Below, piece by piece: positions 1 to 8,647 of a DNA stretch of 64,000 bases; the first letter of the stretch is position 1, and every line of letters starts with the position of its first letter. The stretch is from Rhizobium lusitanum. GTDB lineage: Bacteria; Pseudomonadota; Alphaproteobacteria; Rhizobiales; Rhizobiaceae. The notes beneath the pieces were generated by a model. It did no database searches and was not told the DNA's origin. It worked only from the letters and a program-made list of their open reading frames with translations. The position numbers and the translations under genes were made by a program. The stretch lies in assembly GCF_014189535.1 (NCBI RefSeq), contig NZ_CP050307.1, positions 496,001-560,000 of the forward strand, read 5' to 3'.

Positions 1-76
1 CGGTCAGTGCCGCCTGGGTTAGCCATTCCGCGACCTTGTCCAGAAAAATATCGGAAACACTCGAATGAACTGTCAT
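1..76 (-). CDS. N-terminal fragment of an unidentified protein, cut by window edge
   Basis: An ATG at 76-74 opens a frame that stays open to the window edge and reads MTVHSSVSDIFLDKVAEWL and onward. An AAGGA-like ribosome site lies about 12 nt upstream. Only 25 residues are visible, with a helical, amphipathic look. Short N-termini of this kind occur in rhizobial class III adenylate cyclases, but that is a guess and no catalytic motif is in view. It lies on the same strand as the DUF3095 gene, about 350 bases downstream of that gene's stop. Confidence 0.4.
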   Translation of the reverse strand, partial: MTVHSSVSDIFLDKVAEWLTQAALT

Positions 77-428
77 CGCCGCCACGGCCTATCCTTGCAA
101 TCAAAAGAACTGCTCATCCTCGGCAACGCGCTACCGATCACATGATGTGGGCTCGGCACCATCGTCTCCAGGCCTATTGGCATAGGTCGGATGAGAGAAA
201 TACCCGACAAGCGACGGCACACTTCCTCCGAAACTCAGAATCGCGCCGACGCCCTGAAAAGATTTCAACGCGCCTTTGCCGCCTCCAGGCGAACATATGA
301 CGCATTGGAAAATAGGCCGACAGATCTACCGGCTCTCGTTTTGTTCTCCTCAAATAAGGTTCTCATCTCGCTGAAACAATGGTTGAAAACGACGGGGCGT
401 AATAAAAATCCGCCCGCGATGAAAATCG
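77..428. other. Intergenic stretch with no supported gene
   Basis: About 350 bases between the truncated gene at the window edge and the DUF3095 gene. The open frames here show no ribosome site or recognisable protein. A weak hairpin (GGGCG/CGCCC arms around an AT-rich loop) near 396-416 could be a terminator for the DUF3095 gene but is too short to rely on. Confidence 0.4.
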
Positions 429-1625
429 TCATGGCATGCCGGGCGAAGGCAGGGCCGCCGCCGTGGTTTCGCCGGCGTGCAGTTTTTTACGCAATGCCAT
501 AGCCGCCATCGCATAGCCGCCGCTGGCGCCGTCGATGAAATGCATATGGTCGCGCATCAGCGGTGTCGGCACGAAACAGGTCATGAGCGCGCTGTCCTGC
601 CGATGCAGGCCATAACGGCAGACGCCTTCGGCCTCGGCCGCGCGCAGCCGCGCCTCAATGCGCCCGAGATGCGCCGCATCGACATCGATGGTCATCTTCA
701 GCCCATCGTCGAATTTGCGGAAATCGGAATTTGCGGCGAGGTCACGTCGATAGATCTTGGCGTCGAAGTTTGCCAGGCGGATGCCGAATTTGTCGAGAAT
801 GTAGACGAAAACGATCTGGGCGGCGATCGCAAGCTTGCGCCGCCAGCGATTGGCCGCCAGCGCGGTGGCGCGGGCTTCGATCTCGGTACCTTTGAAGACA
901 AGCGCCAGTGTAGGGCCTTCGACGGGGACGGGATGGCCGTCGCGGTCCTGCCCCACGGAAATGGCGATAACATCGGTCACCAGGCGCCGAAATTCCGGGC
1001 CGCTGCCCGCAGCGTCAGGAACGGCGATGATCGAGACGATCTCGCCATTCTGCGCCTTGATCGGGTTCCATCGGCAGGAGAGGCCGGTCAGGTCCGGCCG
1101 CGTCTCCGGTGCTGCCGCCTCGACGACAAAGCGTCCTGCCTTCATCTGGCTTTCCGCCCAGCTCGCACCACCGCCGGCGAACATGGCGTAGGACACGAAA
1201 TCGCTGGGGCTGAAGCGGGCAACGCGTACATCCAGTCCTTCGGCGCGAACGTCCGCCATGGGTACCAGCGCGGTGCGCAGGCTGAGCTGCAACTCTTCCG
1301 TCGCCCAGGTCCGCACGGCTGAGAGCGCTTCCCGCACGCGCACTTCACCGGAAGGAGGGATAGCCACAAGAGCGCCGTCTCCGCCGAAGACGAAGGGGTA
1401 ATCGCCCTTGTCCAGCGCGTTGAGCACGGCGGAAATTACGCTGGCGCCAGCCATGTTGACGGATTTGTAGTGACCAGAGGCGATCGCATTGGTCGAGCTG
1501 ACGATATCGGCCACCGCCAGCAACCAGTCATCGGGAAGCGGCTGGTAGTTGTCGATGTCCGCCACGCCCTCAAAATGGGTAAAAACCGGCAATGCACGGA
1601 AGAAATCGTCGTTCGGATCGGCCAT
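429..1625 (-). CDS. DUF3095 family protein (nucleotidyl-cyclase-like fold)
   Basis: 398 aa. The N-terminal half carries the family hallmarks: LLAVADIVSSTNAI near residue 35, which resembles the first metal-binding strand of class III cyclases, and FVFGGDGALVAIP near 78-90. Proteins of this family are soluble and of unknown function. Their DIxxST and GGDG motifs suggest a nucleotide- or metal-binding fold, and I see no proof of cyclase activity. The gene is monocistronic as far as visible, starts with ATG after a good purine-rich site, and diverges from the methyltransferase gene at 1772. Confidence 0.75.
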   Translation of the reverse strand: MADPNDDFFRALPVFTHFEGVADIDNYQPLPDDWLLAVADIVSSTNAIASGHYKSVNMAGASVISAVLNALDKGDYPFVFGGDGALVAIPPSGEVRVREALSAVRTWATEELQLSLRTALVPMADVRAEGLDVRVARFSPSDFVSYAMFAGGGASWAESQMKAGRFVVEAAAPETRPDLTGLSCRWNPIKAQNGEIVSIIAVPDAAGSGPEFRRLVTDVIAISVGQDRDGHPVPVEGPTLALVFKGTEIEARATALAANRWRRKLAIAAQIVFVYILDKFGIRLANFDAKIYRRDLAANSDFRKFDDGLKMTIDVDAAHLGRIEARLRAAEAEGVCRYGLHRQDSALMTCFVPTPLMRDHMHFIDGASGGYAMAAMALRKKLHAGETTAAALPSPGMP

Positions 1626-1771
1626 GACACATCTCCCTTCTATGCGCGCCGCAACAATCTATCCCTACAGTAACCGCGTCGAAAAACCAGCAAGCGGTCG
1701 ACGCGGCGACATTTGCCATGCTACTCCGGCTCGCAGAGAGATACCACGACGTCAAGGACAAGACAGATACG

Positions 1772-2251
1772 ATGAGCCGCCTGGATAGTTTCATCCGTCG
1801 CCTGACCGCACAGCGCGACATTCTCAACGCCACTGCCGACAAGGTCAAAATGCTCGACGGTCCCGTGCTGGAGCTTGGGCTTGGCAACGGCCGCACGTTC
1901 GATCACCTGCGCGAGCTTTTCCCCGACCGCCGGATCGTCGCCTTCGACCGCGCCGCCAACGCTTATGGTCCGTCGATGCCTGAAGCAGGCAATCTGGTAC
2001 TCGGCGAGATCAAGGACACCGCCCGAGATTTCATCGGCATCGGCGCGTCGCTTGCCCATGCCGATATCGGCACCGGTTATGAGGAAAAGGATGCGGTGAC
2101 CCTGACCTGGCTGCCCGAGATCATGGTGGGCGTGCTGGCCTCGCGCGGTCTCGCGATCAGCGGTCTCTCGCTCGATCATCCCGATCTCGAGCCATTGCCT
2201 TTGCCGCCGGGTGTGAAGGCGGGCCGCTATTTCATCTATCGGCGCCGATAG
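1772..2251 (+). CDS. Small class I SAM-dependent methyltransferase
   Basis: 159 aa from the ATG at 1772 (MSRLDSFIRRL); an in-frame ATG at 1718 is possible, but the later start follows AAGGA and fits the compact fold. Motif I is VLELGLGNGRTFDHL, the SAM-binding glycine loop, followed by an acidic strand end (RIVAFDR). The C-terminal half ends with a strand typical of this fold (AGRYFIYRR). The substrate cannot be read from the sequence. A strong intrinsic terminator follows directly, so it is probably transcribed alone. Confidence 0.7.
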   Translation: MSRLDSFIRRLTAQRDILNATADKVKMLDGPVLELGLGNGRTFDHLRELFPDRRIVAFDRAANAYGPSMPEAGNLVLGEIKDTARDFIGIGASLAHADIGTGYEEKDAVTLTWLPEIMVGVLASRGLAISGLSLDHPDLEPLPLPPGVKAGRYFIYRRR

Positions 2252-2358
2252 GCGTCGGAACGTTTCAGCGCTTCCTAGAATCGCTGAAACGTTCCAACTT
2301 TTTGTTTTTACGCAATTCCGGGCGGAAAACCGCTTCGCACTTTTCCTGGAATTGCTCT
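2252..2358. repeat. RIME-like intergenic element with two palindromes
   Basis: About 105 bp made of two successive inverted repeats: a perfect 14-bp stem (2257-2270 with 2282-2295), then a looser palindrome whose outer arms are GCAATTCC (2313-2320) and GGAATTGC. Two-palindrome elements of this size and position are typical of the Rhizobium-specific intergenic mosaic elements. I recognise the type by structure only; its copy number in the genome cannot be checked from this window. Confidence 0.5.
2257..2309 (+). terminator. Intrinsic terminator after the methyltransferase gene
   Basis: A perfect 14-bp stem (arm GGAACGTTTCAGCG, 11-nt loop) is followed by a T-rich run at 2299-2309, six bases after the methyltransferase stop. 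It forms the first palindrome of the RIME-like element and would end rightward transcription before the convergent FkbM gene. Confidence 0.75.
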
Positions 2359-3235
2359 AGCGCAGGAAGAGGACGTCGAACTGCTCGCCCTCGGTCGGCA
2401 GGTCGGCGACCTTCATCGGCACGGTACGGTCCTCGAAAAAAGCGAGGCATTCTGTATAGTAGGCAGTGAGATCGGCGATGAAAGCCGTCGTCTGCTCCTT
2501 GCCGTAGAAGGCCGGTGTGAACTCCATATAAAGCGGCACCTTGAGGGCCATAAGCGCCCGCATGGATCTGACAGCGACAGGCTCGTAGCCTTCGATATCC
2601 ATCCAGATCAGCCCGATATCTGCGGCCTCGACGCCAGCCTGACCGAGAATATCGGCGACAGGCCGGACCGGCACGGAAATCTTCTCGTCGTTCGGGCTTT
2701 GGCGCAAGGCGCTGCTTTTGCCATGGTTCTTGTGGTTCAGGTAGAAATCGAGCTCCCCATCGCGGTCGCCGGCGGCGCAATTGACGGCGGTCACCAGATC
2801 CTGAAAGCCGTTATCGGCGATATTGACCGACAGAAGCCGGAAATTGCGCGGGTCGGGCTCGACGGTGACGATCCGCCGATAGGCGCCGCTGAGCGCGAAG
2901 TAGCAGGTCTGCGTGCCGATATTGCCGCCGAGTTCGAGCAGCACGGTTCCCTTGCGCAGCAGGCCGCGCTCGCGCAGCACCGTCAGCAGCCGGTCGACAT
3001 GGTCACGCTCGAAATGCCCCTTGCGGAACACTTTACGGCCAATGTAGTCGGCCGGCGAAAAGCTCATAAGGTGATCGCCGCAATCCACCGTCATGGTCTT
3101 CACGCGGGGGCCGATAGCGCTGATGAGGATATCGCGGCCAAGGCGGGTGTCGAACAGGTGCGTAGCAAGGCGATCCCTGTTCTTTCGGAGGGCGCGCTTC
3201 CAGAATTTAGTGGTCAGAATCTTAGTGTCGAACAT
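2357..3235 (-). CDS. FkbM family methyltransferase
   Basis: 292 aa. The central SAM-binding motif is VLLELGGNIGTQTCYFALSG at about 105-124, followed by the acidic strand RIVTVEPDPRNFRLL and the family's AAGDRDGELDFYLN segment; IGLIWMDIEGYEPVAVRSM is the typical FkbM motif (DIEGxE) that precedes the last strands. FkbM enzymes O-methylate sugars or polyketides; in rhizobia they often sit near polysaccharide genes. It converges on the preceding methyltransferase gene and ends inside the RIME-like element. Confidence 0.8.
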   Translation of the reverse strand: MFDTKILTTKFWKRALRKNRDRLATHLFDTRLGRDILISAIGPRVKTMTVDCGDHLMSFSPADYIGRKVFRKGHFERDHVDRLLTVLRERGLLRKGTVLLELGGNIGTQTCYFALSGAYRRIVTVEPDPRNFRLLSVNIADNGFQDLVTAVNCAAGDRDGELDFYLNHKNHGKSSALRQSPNDEKISVPVRPVADILGQAGVEAADIGLIWMDIEGYEPVAVRSMRALMALKVPLYMEFTPAFYGKEQTTAFIADLTAYYTECLAFFEDRTVPMKVADLPTEGEQFDVLFLR

Positions 3236-3264
3236 CGGGCGCCATCCATATACGCCTGAAGGGT

Positions 3265-4989
3265 CTATGCAAAGCGGGTACTCTCTTCCTTCCGCACGAT
3301 ATAGACGCGTAGAGGTTCGCCACGGCCGCGAACGGCGATCTCGCGGCTTTCGATACCGGCGATATCGACGCCGGAAAGGCTCGCCACCGGTTCGGAAAAG
3401 ACGAGCGTGCGGTTGAATTCCTTGGCGACGCTTTCGAGACGGCTTGCGACGTTGACCGTATCGCCGATCGCCGTCACGTTCTTGACATTGCCATAGCCCA
3501 TCGAGCCGACCACCGCCGAGCCAGTATGCAGGCCAATGGCGATTTCGAGCGGAGCTCTCAGGTCGTCGGCGAGTTCCGCGCTCAGCTTGTCGATTTCCCG
3601 GACGATCTCGGCAGCCGCTTTCAGCGCCTGACGGTTGGCTTCCTTTGGCGTGGTGCGCAGGCCGAACAGCGCCATGGCGCCGTCACCGATGAACTTGTCC
3701 ATCCGGCCGCCATTCTCCTCGACGATGCGGCCGACAATGGCAAAATAGCGGTTGAGCAGGAAGACAATGTCGAAGGGCAGGCGTGCCTCGGTGAGCGCCG
3801 TGAAGTGGCGCAGGTCGCAAAAGAAGACAACGATCTCGCGCTCGCGGCCCGGACTTGCCGTCTGGCTGTAGACGGGAATGGCCGTTTCCGCCATCGGCGT
3901 TAGAAGCGGCACGACACTGATATTTCCCGTCGGGCGCAATTGGCAGGCGAGGCGGACATCCGGCGTGGCGCCGATCCGGTTCAGGGTCTTCTGCTCCAGC
4001 CCCTCGGGCGGCGGCAGATTGTCGGCGCCCTCGATAACCTGGACGCGGCAGGTGGAACATTGCCCCTTGCCGCCGCAGACGGAATAATGCGGGATGCCGC
4101 CGAGACGGCTCGCTTCGAGTACGGTGAAGCCGCGCGGCGCATGCACGACTTCGCCGCCCGCATAGCGGATCGCCACCTGATATTGCCGTTCGCGCAGTCT
4201 TCGATGGGTGCGGAAGGCGAAGAGGCTGAGGATCGACATGCTGAAAGCACCATAAAAGCCGGCGCGATACGGCCACAGGGTAATGCTTACCTGGCTGCCC
4301 GGTAAGGAGCCGGTTTCGCCAAGGCTGCGCAAGTCGCTGTAATAACCGCCCCGAAGACCGCGCTCGTCCTCCTGCGCCGCCTCGTGCGATACCACCTTTC
4401 CCATGGCTGCAAAACCCAGCAGGGCGAGAACCGGCAGGGTGATGGCGAAGGACAACATGACCGGTGCGATGGCCGTGTACCAGGCGCGATAGCGCAGCCA
4501 GAAATGAATGCCGATGCAGCCATGGAGCCAGACGAGTAGCAGCACGATCGACTGACGCAAGCCATTGAGCGGCGAAGTGACCCAGAGGCCGCGAACGATG
4601 GCGCGGTAATTGTCGTGATAGCCGTAGATCTCGTGAACAACGCGGGTGGCGATGATGTGGTCGATCAACAGCAGAGGCACCAGCAAGCCGGTAACGATCT
4701 GGAAGGCTTCCCCCGCCGGCATGACCAGGGTGCGGCGCTTGTAGAGCATGCGCAGGACGAGGAGGATATGGACGATTAAAGCACCGTAGAAAAGAACGGT
4801 GCCAACCGGGTTGCGCCAGACCGCCATGAACCAATGCTGCGCCTCGGTGGCAGCGCTGAGCGAGATCAATCCGAGGGAGTGATTGGCTAGATGCATGATC
4901 ACGAAAACGAAGATGATCAAACCGGAACCAAGCCGGAATTTGCGCACGAGGCGATCGGATATGATGGGTTTTCTTGCCTCTGTGGTCAT
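3265..4989 (-). CDS. cyaC: Membrane-anchored class III adenylate cyclase with ferredoxin domain (CyaC-like)
   Basis: 574 aa from the ATG at 4989 (MTTEARKP), three parts. Residues about 15-240 form a six-helix membrane domain rich in histidines (HLANHSLGL, IDHIIATRVVHEIY, LHGCIGIHFWL), resembling the SdhC-like diheme anchor of S. meliloti CyaC. About 275-350 is a 2Fe-2S ferredoxin domain with CGGKGQCSTC and a later LACQLRP cysteine. The C-terminal cyclase domain begins REIVVFFCDLRHFTAL with the first metal aspartate and continues KFIGDGAMALFG. This layout implies cAMP synthesis controlled by quinone or redox state. Symbol given by architecture, not by alignment. Confidence 0.75.
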   Translation of the reverse strand: MTTEARKPIISDRLVRKFRLGSGLIIFVFVIMHLANHSLGLISLSAATEAQHWFMAVWRNPVGTVLFYGALIVHILLVLRMLYKRRTLVMPAGEAFQIVTGLLVPLLLIDHIIATRVVHEIYGYHDNYRAIVRGLWVTSPLNGLRQSIVLLLVWLHGCIGIHFWLRYRAWYTAIAPVMLSFAITLPVLALLGFAAMGKVVSHEAAQEDERGLRGGYYSDLRSLGETGSLPGSQVSITLWPYRAGFYGAFSMSILSLFAFRTHRRLRERQYQVAIRYAGGEVVHAPRGFTVLEASRLGGIPHYSVCGGKGQCSTCRVQVIEGADNLPPPEGLEQKTLNRIGATPDVRLACQLRPTGNISVVPLLTPMAETAIPVYSQTASPGREREIVVFFCDLRHFTALTEARLPFDIVFLLNRYFAIVGRIVEENGGRMDKFIGDGAMALFGLRTTPKEANRQALKAAAEIVREIDKLSAELADDLRAPLEIAIGLHTGSAVVGSMGYGNVKNVTAIGDTVNVASRLESVAKEFNRTLVFSEPVASLSGVDIAGIESREIAVRGRGEPLRVYIVRKEESTRFA

Positions 4990-5190
4990 CAAATCCAATT
5001 TACATTGCCCGTTCACAAGGGAACGGAAAACAGTTATCGCCTAATCATCTAGCTGCAATGCCGCATGCTGTCGAGAATGCGAGCGTTGAAGCTGGGGCCT
5101 TAATCGTCACGCAACCCGTCGGAATTCGGGCATTTCCTGTCACATTTCCGCGCGGAACTATCACTTAATCGTCAACTATTGGCCCGCGCC

Positions 5191-6294
5191 ATGAAGATCG
5201 CCTTCTACGCCCCTCTGAAATCGCCCAACCATCCCGTTCCGTCTGGTGACCGGCTGATGGCACGGCTGATCATTGCCGCCTTCGAGATGGCTGGGCACAG
5301 GGTCGAACTGGCCTCGGAACTGCGCAGTTTCACGCCGACGCCGGAGGCTGGGCCGCGTGCCGAAATCGCCCGGAAAGCGGAGGAGGAAATCGAAAGGCTG
5401 CTGGAAAAATGGCGCGGCGAGAGTGCGCCCGACCTCTGGTTTACCTACCATCCCTACTACAAGACGCCCGACATGATCGGTCCCAAGATCGCGGCCAGCC
5501 TCGGGATCGCCTATGTCACCGCCGAGGCATCCTATGGCAGGCGGCATGACGACAGCGGCTGGAGCGACAACCAGCGCCTCGTCGCCGACGCCGTGCGGCA
5601 GGCGGCCGTCAATCTATGCTTTACAGAGCGCGATCGGATCGGCCTTATCGACGCCATCCCCGAAGGCCGATATGAGCGCTTCCTGCCATTTATCGACGCT
5701 GCTCATTTCGAACCTCTGGCCAGCGAGCATGCGCCACATCGGTTGATCACCGTTGCGATGACGCGTCGCGGCGACAAATTCGACAGTTACGTGATGCTTG
5801 CCAGAGCACTGGAGCTGATTTCCGATCGGGACTGGACGCTGACCATTATCGGCGATGGACCGATGCGGGCAGAGGTGCGAGCCCTGTTTTCCGGTTTCCA
5901 GAGCGACCGCATCACCTGGCTCGGAGAACGCACGGCGCCGGAGATCGCGGAGGAGTTGCGGGCAGGGGGCGTCTATGTCTGGCCCGGTTGCGGCGAGGCC
6001 TATGGCCTTGCCTATCTCGAAGCGCAAGCGGCGGGCTTGCCGGTCGTGGCGCAGGCAACCGCCGGTGTGCCGGAAGTGGTGATGAACGGGGTAACGGGAA
6101 TATTGACGCCTGATGGCGATCTGAAAACCTATGCTGACGCGATCGCACGATTGCTGGGCGACGACGGGGAGCGGCTAGCGATGGCCAAGGCCGCCTATCG
6201 CTTCGTTCATGAAGAACGGTCCTTGATTGCGGCCTCGAGACGACTTGAGGCCATTCTGCGGAAACATCTGGGAGACACCTATTATGACCGATAG
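5191..6294 (+). CDS. GT4-type glycosyltransferase (GT-B fold)
   Basis: 367 aa from the ATG at 5191 (MKIAFYAPLKSPNHP); a TTG 12 bases earlier is less likely. The N-terminal strand and glycine/proline loop fit the acceptor domain of GT-B enzymes. The C-terminal half has the nucleotide-sugar motif: GCGEAYGLAYLEAQAAGLPV, the E-x7-E pattern, then GVPEVV and a GDLKTYADAI helix. It probably transfers a sugar in cell-envelope or exopolysaccharide synthesis. The stop overlaps the start of the deacetylase-like gene, so the two are translationally coupled. Confidence 0.8.
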   Translation: MKIAFYAPLKSPNHPVPSGDRLMARLIIAAFEMAGHRVELASELRSFTPTPEAGPRAEIARKAEEEIERLLEKWRGESAPDLWFTYHPYYKTPDMIGPKIAASLGIAYVTAEASYGRRHDDSGWSDNQRLVADAVRQAAVNLCFTERDRIGLIDAIPEGRYERFLPFIDAAHFEPLASEHAPHRLITVAMTRRGDKFDSYVMLARALELISDRDWTLTIIGDGPMRAEVRALFSGFQSDRITWLGERTAPEIAEELRAGGVYVWPGCGEAYGLAYLEAQAAGLPVVAQATAGVPEVVMNGVTGILTPDGDLKTYADAIARLLGDDGERLAMAKAAYRFVHEERSLIAASRRLEAILRKHLGDTYYDR

Positions 6295-7030
6295 AGCCGA
6301 ATGGCAGCCCCTGCGCGATGAATTGCAGCGCTGGGTCGAGGCCGGGCGAAAGGCGACGCTATGGTTTCGCGATGATGATGCCATCGAGCCGACTGCGGCC
6401 CTCGATCAGTTACTGACGCTCTCGGATCGTTATGCCGTCCCCATGGCTCTGGCGGTCATTCCCGGCCCCACCGGCGAGCTGCTCGCCGAGCGCCTGGCAC
6501 GTCAGGAAGCGGTGACTGTCACGGTCCATGGCTGGACGCATCGCAACTATGCGCCGGATGAGGCGAAGAAGCAGGAGCTAGGCCTGCACCGCCCGCAGGC
6601 GATTGTGCTCTATGAACTCCGCCAGGGTTTCGACAAGCTCAGAGAGCTCTACCCCCGACAATTCGCGCCGATGCTGGTGCCGCCGTGGAACCGCATCGAC
6701 AAGGCGCTGCTGCCCGAGCTTGCCCCCTTCGGCTATCGCGCCGTCTCCGTCTACGGTCTGGCGAAACCAAGGCCGATCGCCCTGGTCAATACCCATGTGG
6801 ACATCATGGACTGGCACGGCACGTACGGGGGGCGTCCACATGGAGAACTGGTGGAGGTTTTGGTTGGCGAGCTCAAAAACCGCTTCGACGGCAATGACGA
6901 GCCGATCGGCATTCTGACGCATCATCTCGTCCACGATGCGCTCGCCTGGGATTTCGTCGATACGCTATTTCAGGAAACGGCCGGCCATGCCGCCATCGAC
7001 TGGCGCCCGGTCGGCGATTTCATGGCTTAA
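6284..7030 (+). CDS. Polysaccharide deacetylase (NodB-fold) family protein
   Basis: 248 aa from the ATG at 6284, inside the end of the glycosyltransferase gene (11-base overlap). Near residue 25 it has TLWFRDDDAIEPTAAL, with the aspartate pair of NodB-fold deacetylases, and then VTVHGWTHRNYAP with the H-x3-H metal-binding histidines. MLVPPWNRID and FGYRAVSVYG match later strands of the barrel. It probably removes an acyl group from the glycan handled by its overlapping partner. It is shorter than many family members but appears complete. Confidence 0.7.
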   Translation: MTDRAEWQPLRDELQRWVEAGRKATLWFRDDDAIEPTAALDQLLTLSDRYAVPMALAVIPGPTGELLAERLARQEAVTVTVHGWTHRNYAPDEAKKQELGLHRPQAIVLYELRQGFDKLRELYPRQFAPMLVPPWNRIDKALLPELAPFGYRAVSVYGLAKPRPIALVNTHVDIMDWHGTYGGRPHGELVEVLVGELKNRFDGNDEPIGILTHHLVHDALAWDFVDTLFQETAGHAAIDWRPVGDFMA

Positions 7031-7857
7031 AGCTCGAGGAGTTGGCGGTCGAAAGCGGCAAAGGCGCCGGGGAAGCTTTCGCGCGCATCGCGCTGCATAT
7101 CGTCCAGGTCCTTGTCCGTGCGCCATTGCGCATGGTGGAAAAGCGCAAGGCGCTTCGCACCCGCCTCTTTCGCCAATTTGACGCCTTCCTGCCAGGTGGA
7201 ATGTCCGAAGCCCTGATACTTCGACATCTCCGCCTCGGTGTAAGTCGTATCATAGATCGCGAGATCGGCTCCGGCCATCAGTGAAAGGGCGGCTTCGTCC
7301 ATATGGCCGTTCACATGCTCGGTATCGTAGACCAGCGCGATGATCCGGCCAGCCCATTCGATACGGTAGCCGACGCAACCGCCCGGATGGTTGAGCTTGG
7401 CGGTGTGGATGACGATGCCCGGATGTGGCTTCAGCGTGTCGCCGGGCGCAAAATCACGGAAACCCATGGTGGCGCGACAGATATCCGGTTCCACCGGAAA
7501 CCAGGGCGGACGCATGAACTGGCCGATCAGTTGCCGCGTCGTCGTTTTGCCTGCGAGATGGCCCGACCAGAGATCGACGCTGACCCCGGGATCGTAGATG
7601 GCCTTGAAGAAGGGCAAGCCGATCATGTGGTCGTAGTGCGAGTGGGTGAAGAAGACATCGACCGCGTGCACGCCATCTTTGGCGAGCGACAACGCCGCTT
7701 CCCGCGCTCCGGTTCCGGCGTCAAAAATAATGCGCCTGCCGTCATGCCGTAACTCGATGCAGGACGTATTCCCGCCGTAACGCTCGAATTCCGGTCCTGA
7801 TACGGGGATACTTCCCCGCACACCCCAGAATCTAAGCTCGAAACTATCGTTTTTCAT
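7027..7857 (-). CDS. MBL-fold metallohydrolase
   Basis: 276 aa. Carries the metallo-beta-lactamase metal motif THSHYDHMIG at about 71-80 and the downstream ligands KLNHPGG, YDTEH and the terminal FHHAQ region. The N-terminus ELRFWGVRGSIPVSG and YGGNTSCIELR are typical of the PhnP/RNase Z-like subgroup often annotated as cAMP phosphodiesterase-like or beta-lactamase superfamily hydrolases. The substrate is unknown. It converges on the deacetylase gene with a 4-base overlap of the two stops. The 250 bases upstream are AT-rich and likely hold its promoter. Confidence 0.75.
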   Translation of the reverse strand: MKNDSFELRFWGVRGSIPVSGPEFERYGGNTSCIELRHDGRRIIFDAGTGAREAALSLAKDGVHAVDVFFTHSHYDHMIGLPFFKAIYDPGVSVDLWSGHLAGKTTTRQLIGQFMRPPWFPVEPDICRATMGFRDFAPGDTLKPHPGIVIHTAKLNHPGGCVGYRIEWAGRIIALVYDTEHVNGHMDEAALSLMAGADLAIYDTTYTEAEMSKYQGFGHSTWQEGVKLAKEAGAKRLALFHHAQWRTDKDLDDMQRDARESFPGAFAAFDRQLLEL

Positions 7858-8107
7858 AGAAGTTTTGACACCATTCCCCTTTCCGTCAACGTAAGCACAC
7901 TTTTCCTACCGTGCGAAGCCAGCAATTTTCACAAAAGTCATACTTCTGCGAAAACAAAATCCCGTCGCTTCATGAGAGCGAGTGCTCGGCTGACGTTCAA
8001 CAAAAGATCGCACTGATCTAATATAGGTACGCAGTGGCGGAATAGATAATCTTTCGAGAACCAAGTATGGCCTCGAAGAAAAGAGCATCATGTGCTTGAA
8101 AAAACGA

Positions 8108-8638
8108 TCACAGGGTCGCGGCCGACCGGGCTGCCTGTTCGTAATAACCCGACAGCGTCCTCAGATGCGATGCGATCCCGGAAAGATCGTCCTGCGACAA
8201 GCCAGAGACCTTGGTCGCCTCTACCAACAATCGCTCGCGGATCTCGGAATAGCGCGTCAGTGCCTCCAGGCCCTTGTCGGTCACCTGGATCAGCTTTTCC
8301 TTGCCGCTCTTGCCGGTCTTGACGAGGCCGGCAGCCCCCAGCTTCTTCACGGCATAATTGGCGACATGCGTGTCTTCAATGTCGAGCACGAGGCAGAGAT
8401 CGGAGAGCGTCTTCGGCCGGTCCCTGTGCCGAACGGAATGAATGATCAGTATCTCGATCGGCGAGAGGCCGGGCGCGCCGGCGGCTGCCATGCAGCGTAC
8501 CATCCAGCGATTGAACGCGTGCGAAAACAGGATCGATCCGTATTCGAGTTCGGAGAGGGCCGGAGAGGTGCCGACCGCCAGATGGGCGGACGACACGATC
8601 AGGTCACGCGGAGATTTTGCTTCCTTCGACTTGTCCAA
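8108..8638 (-). CDS. Winged-helix (MarR-type) transcriptional regulator
   Basis: 176 aa. The core around residues 58-125 has the wHTH pattern LSPIEILIIHSVRHRDRP, a recognition helix in LDIEDTHVANYAVKKL and a wing ending KEKLIQVTDKGLEAL, as in MarR-family proteins. It lies 9 bases after the hydantoinase stop on the same strand, so the two form an operon; it probably controls that operon in response to the substrate. A palindrome upstream of the hydantoinase gene (12310-12342) is a candidate binding site. Confidence 0.75.
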   Translation of the reverse strand: MDKSKEAKSPRDLIVSSAHLAVGTSPALSELEYGSILFSHAFNRWMVRCMAAAGAPGLSPIEILIIHSVRHRDRPKTLSDLCLVLDIEDTHVANYAVKKLGAAGLVKTGKSGKEKLIQVTDKGLEALTRYSEIRERLLVEATKVSGLSQDDLSGIASHLRTLSGYYEQAARSAATL

Positions 8639-8647
8639 AGAGCGCTC

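Noticed and set aside
7..502. Overlapping plus-strand ORFs of 97 and 103 aa
   Set aside because: No ribosome site, arginine/proline-rich composition typical of antisense frames, and no recognisable domain.
477..1322. 281-aa plus-strand ORF inside the DUF3095 gene
   Set aside because: Antisense shadow of a clearly coding frame; no family features.
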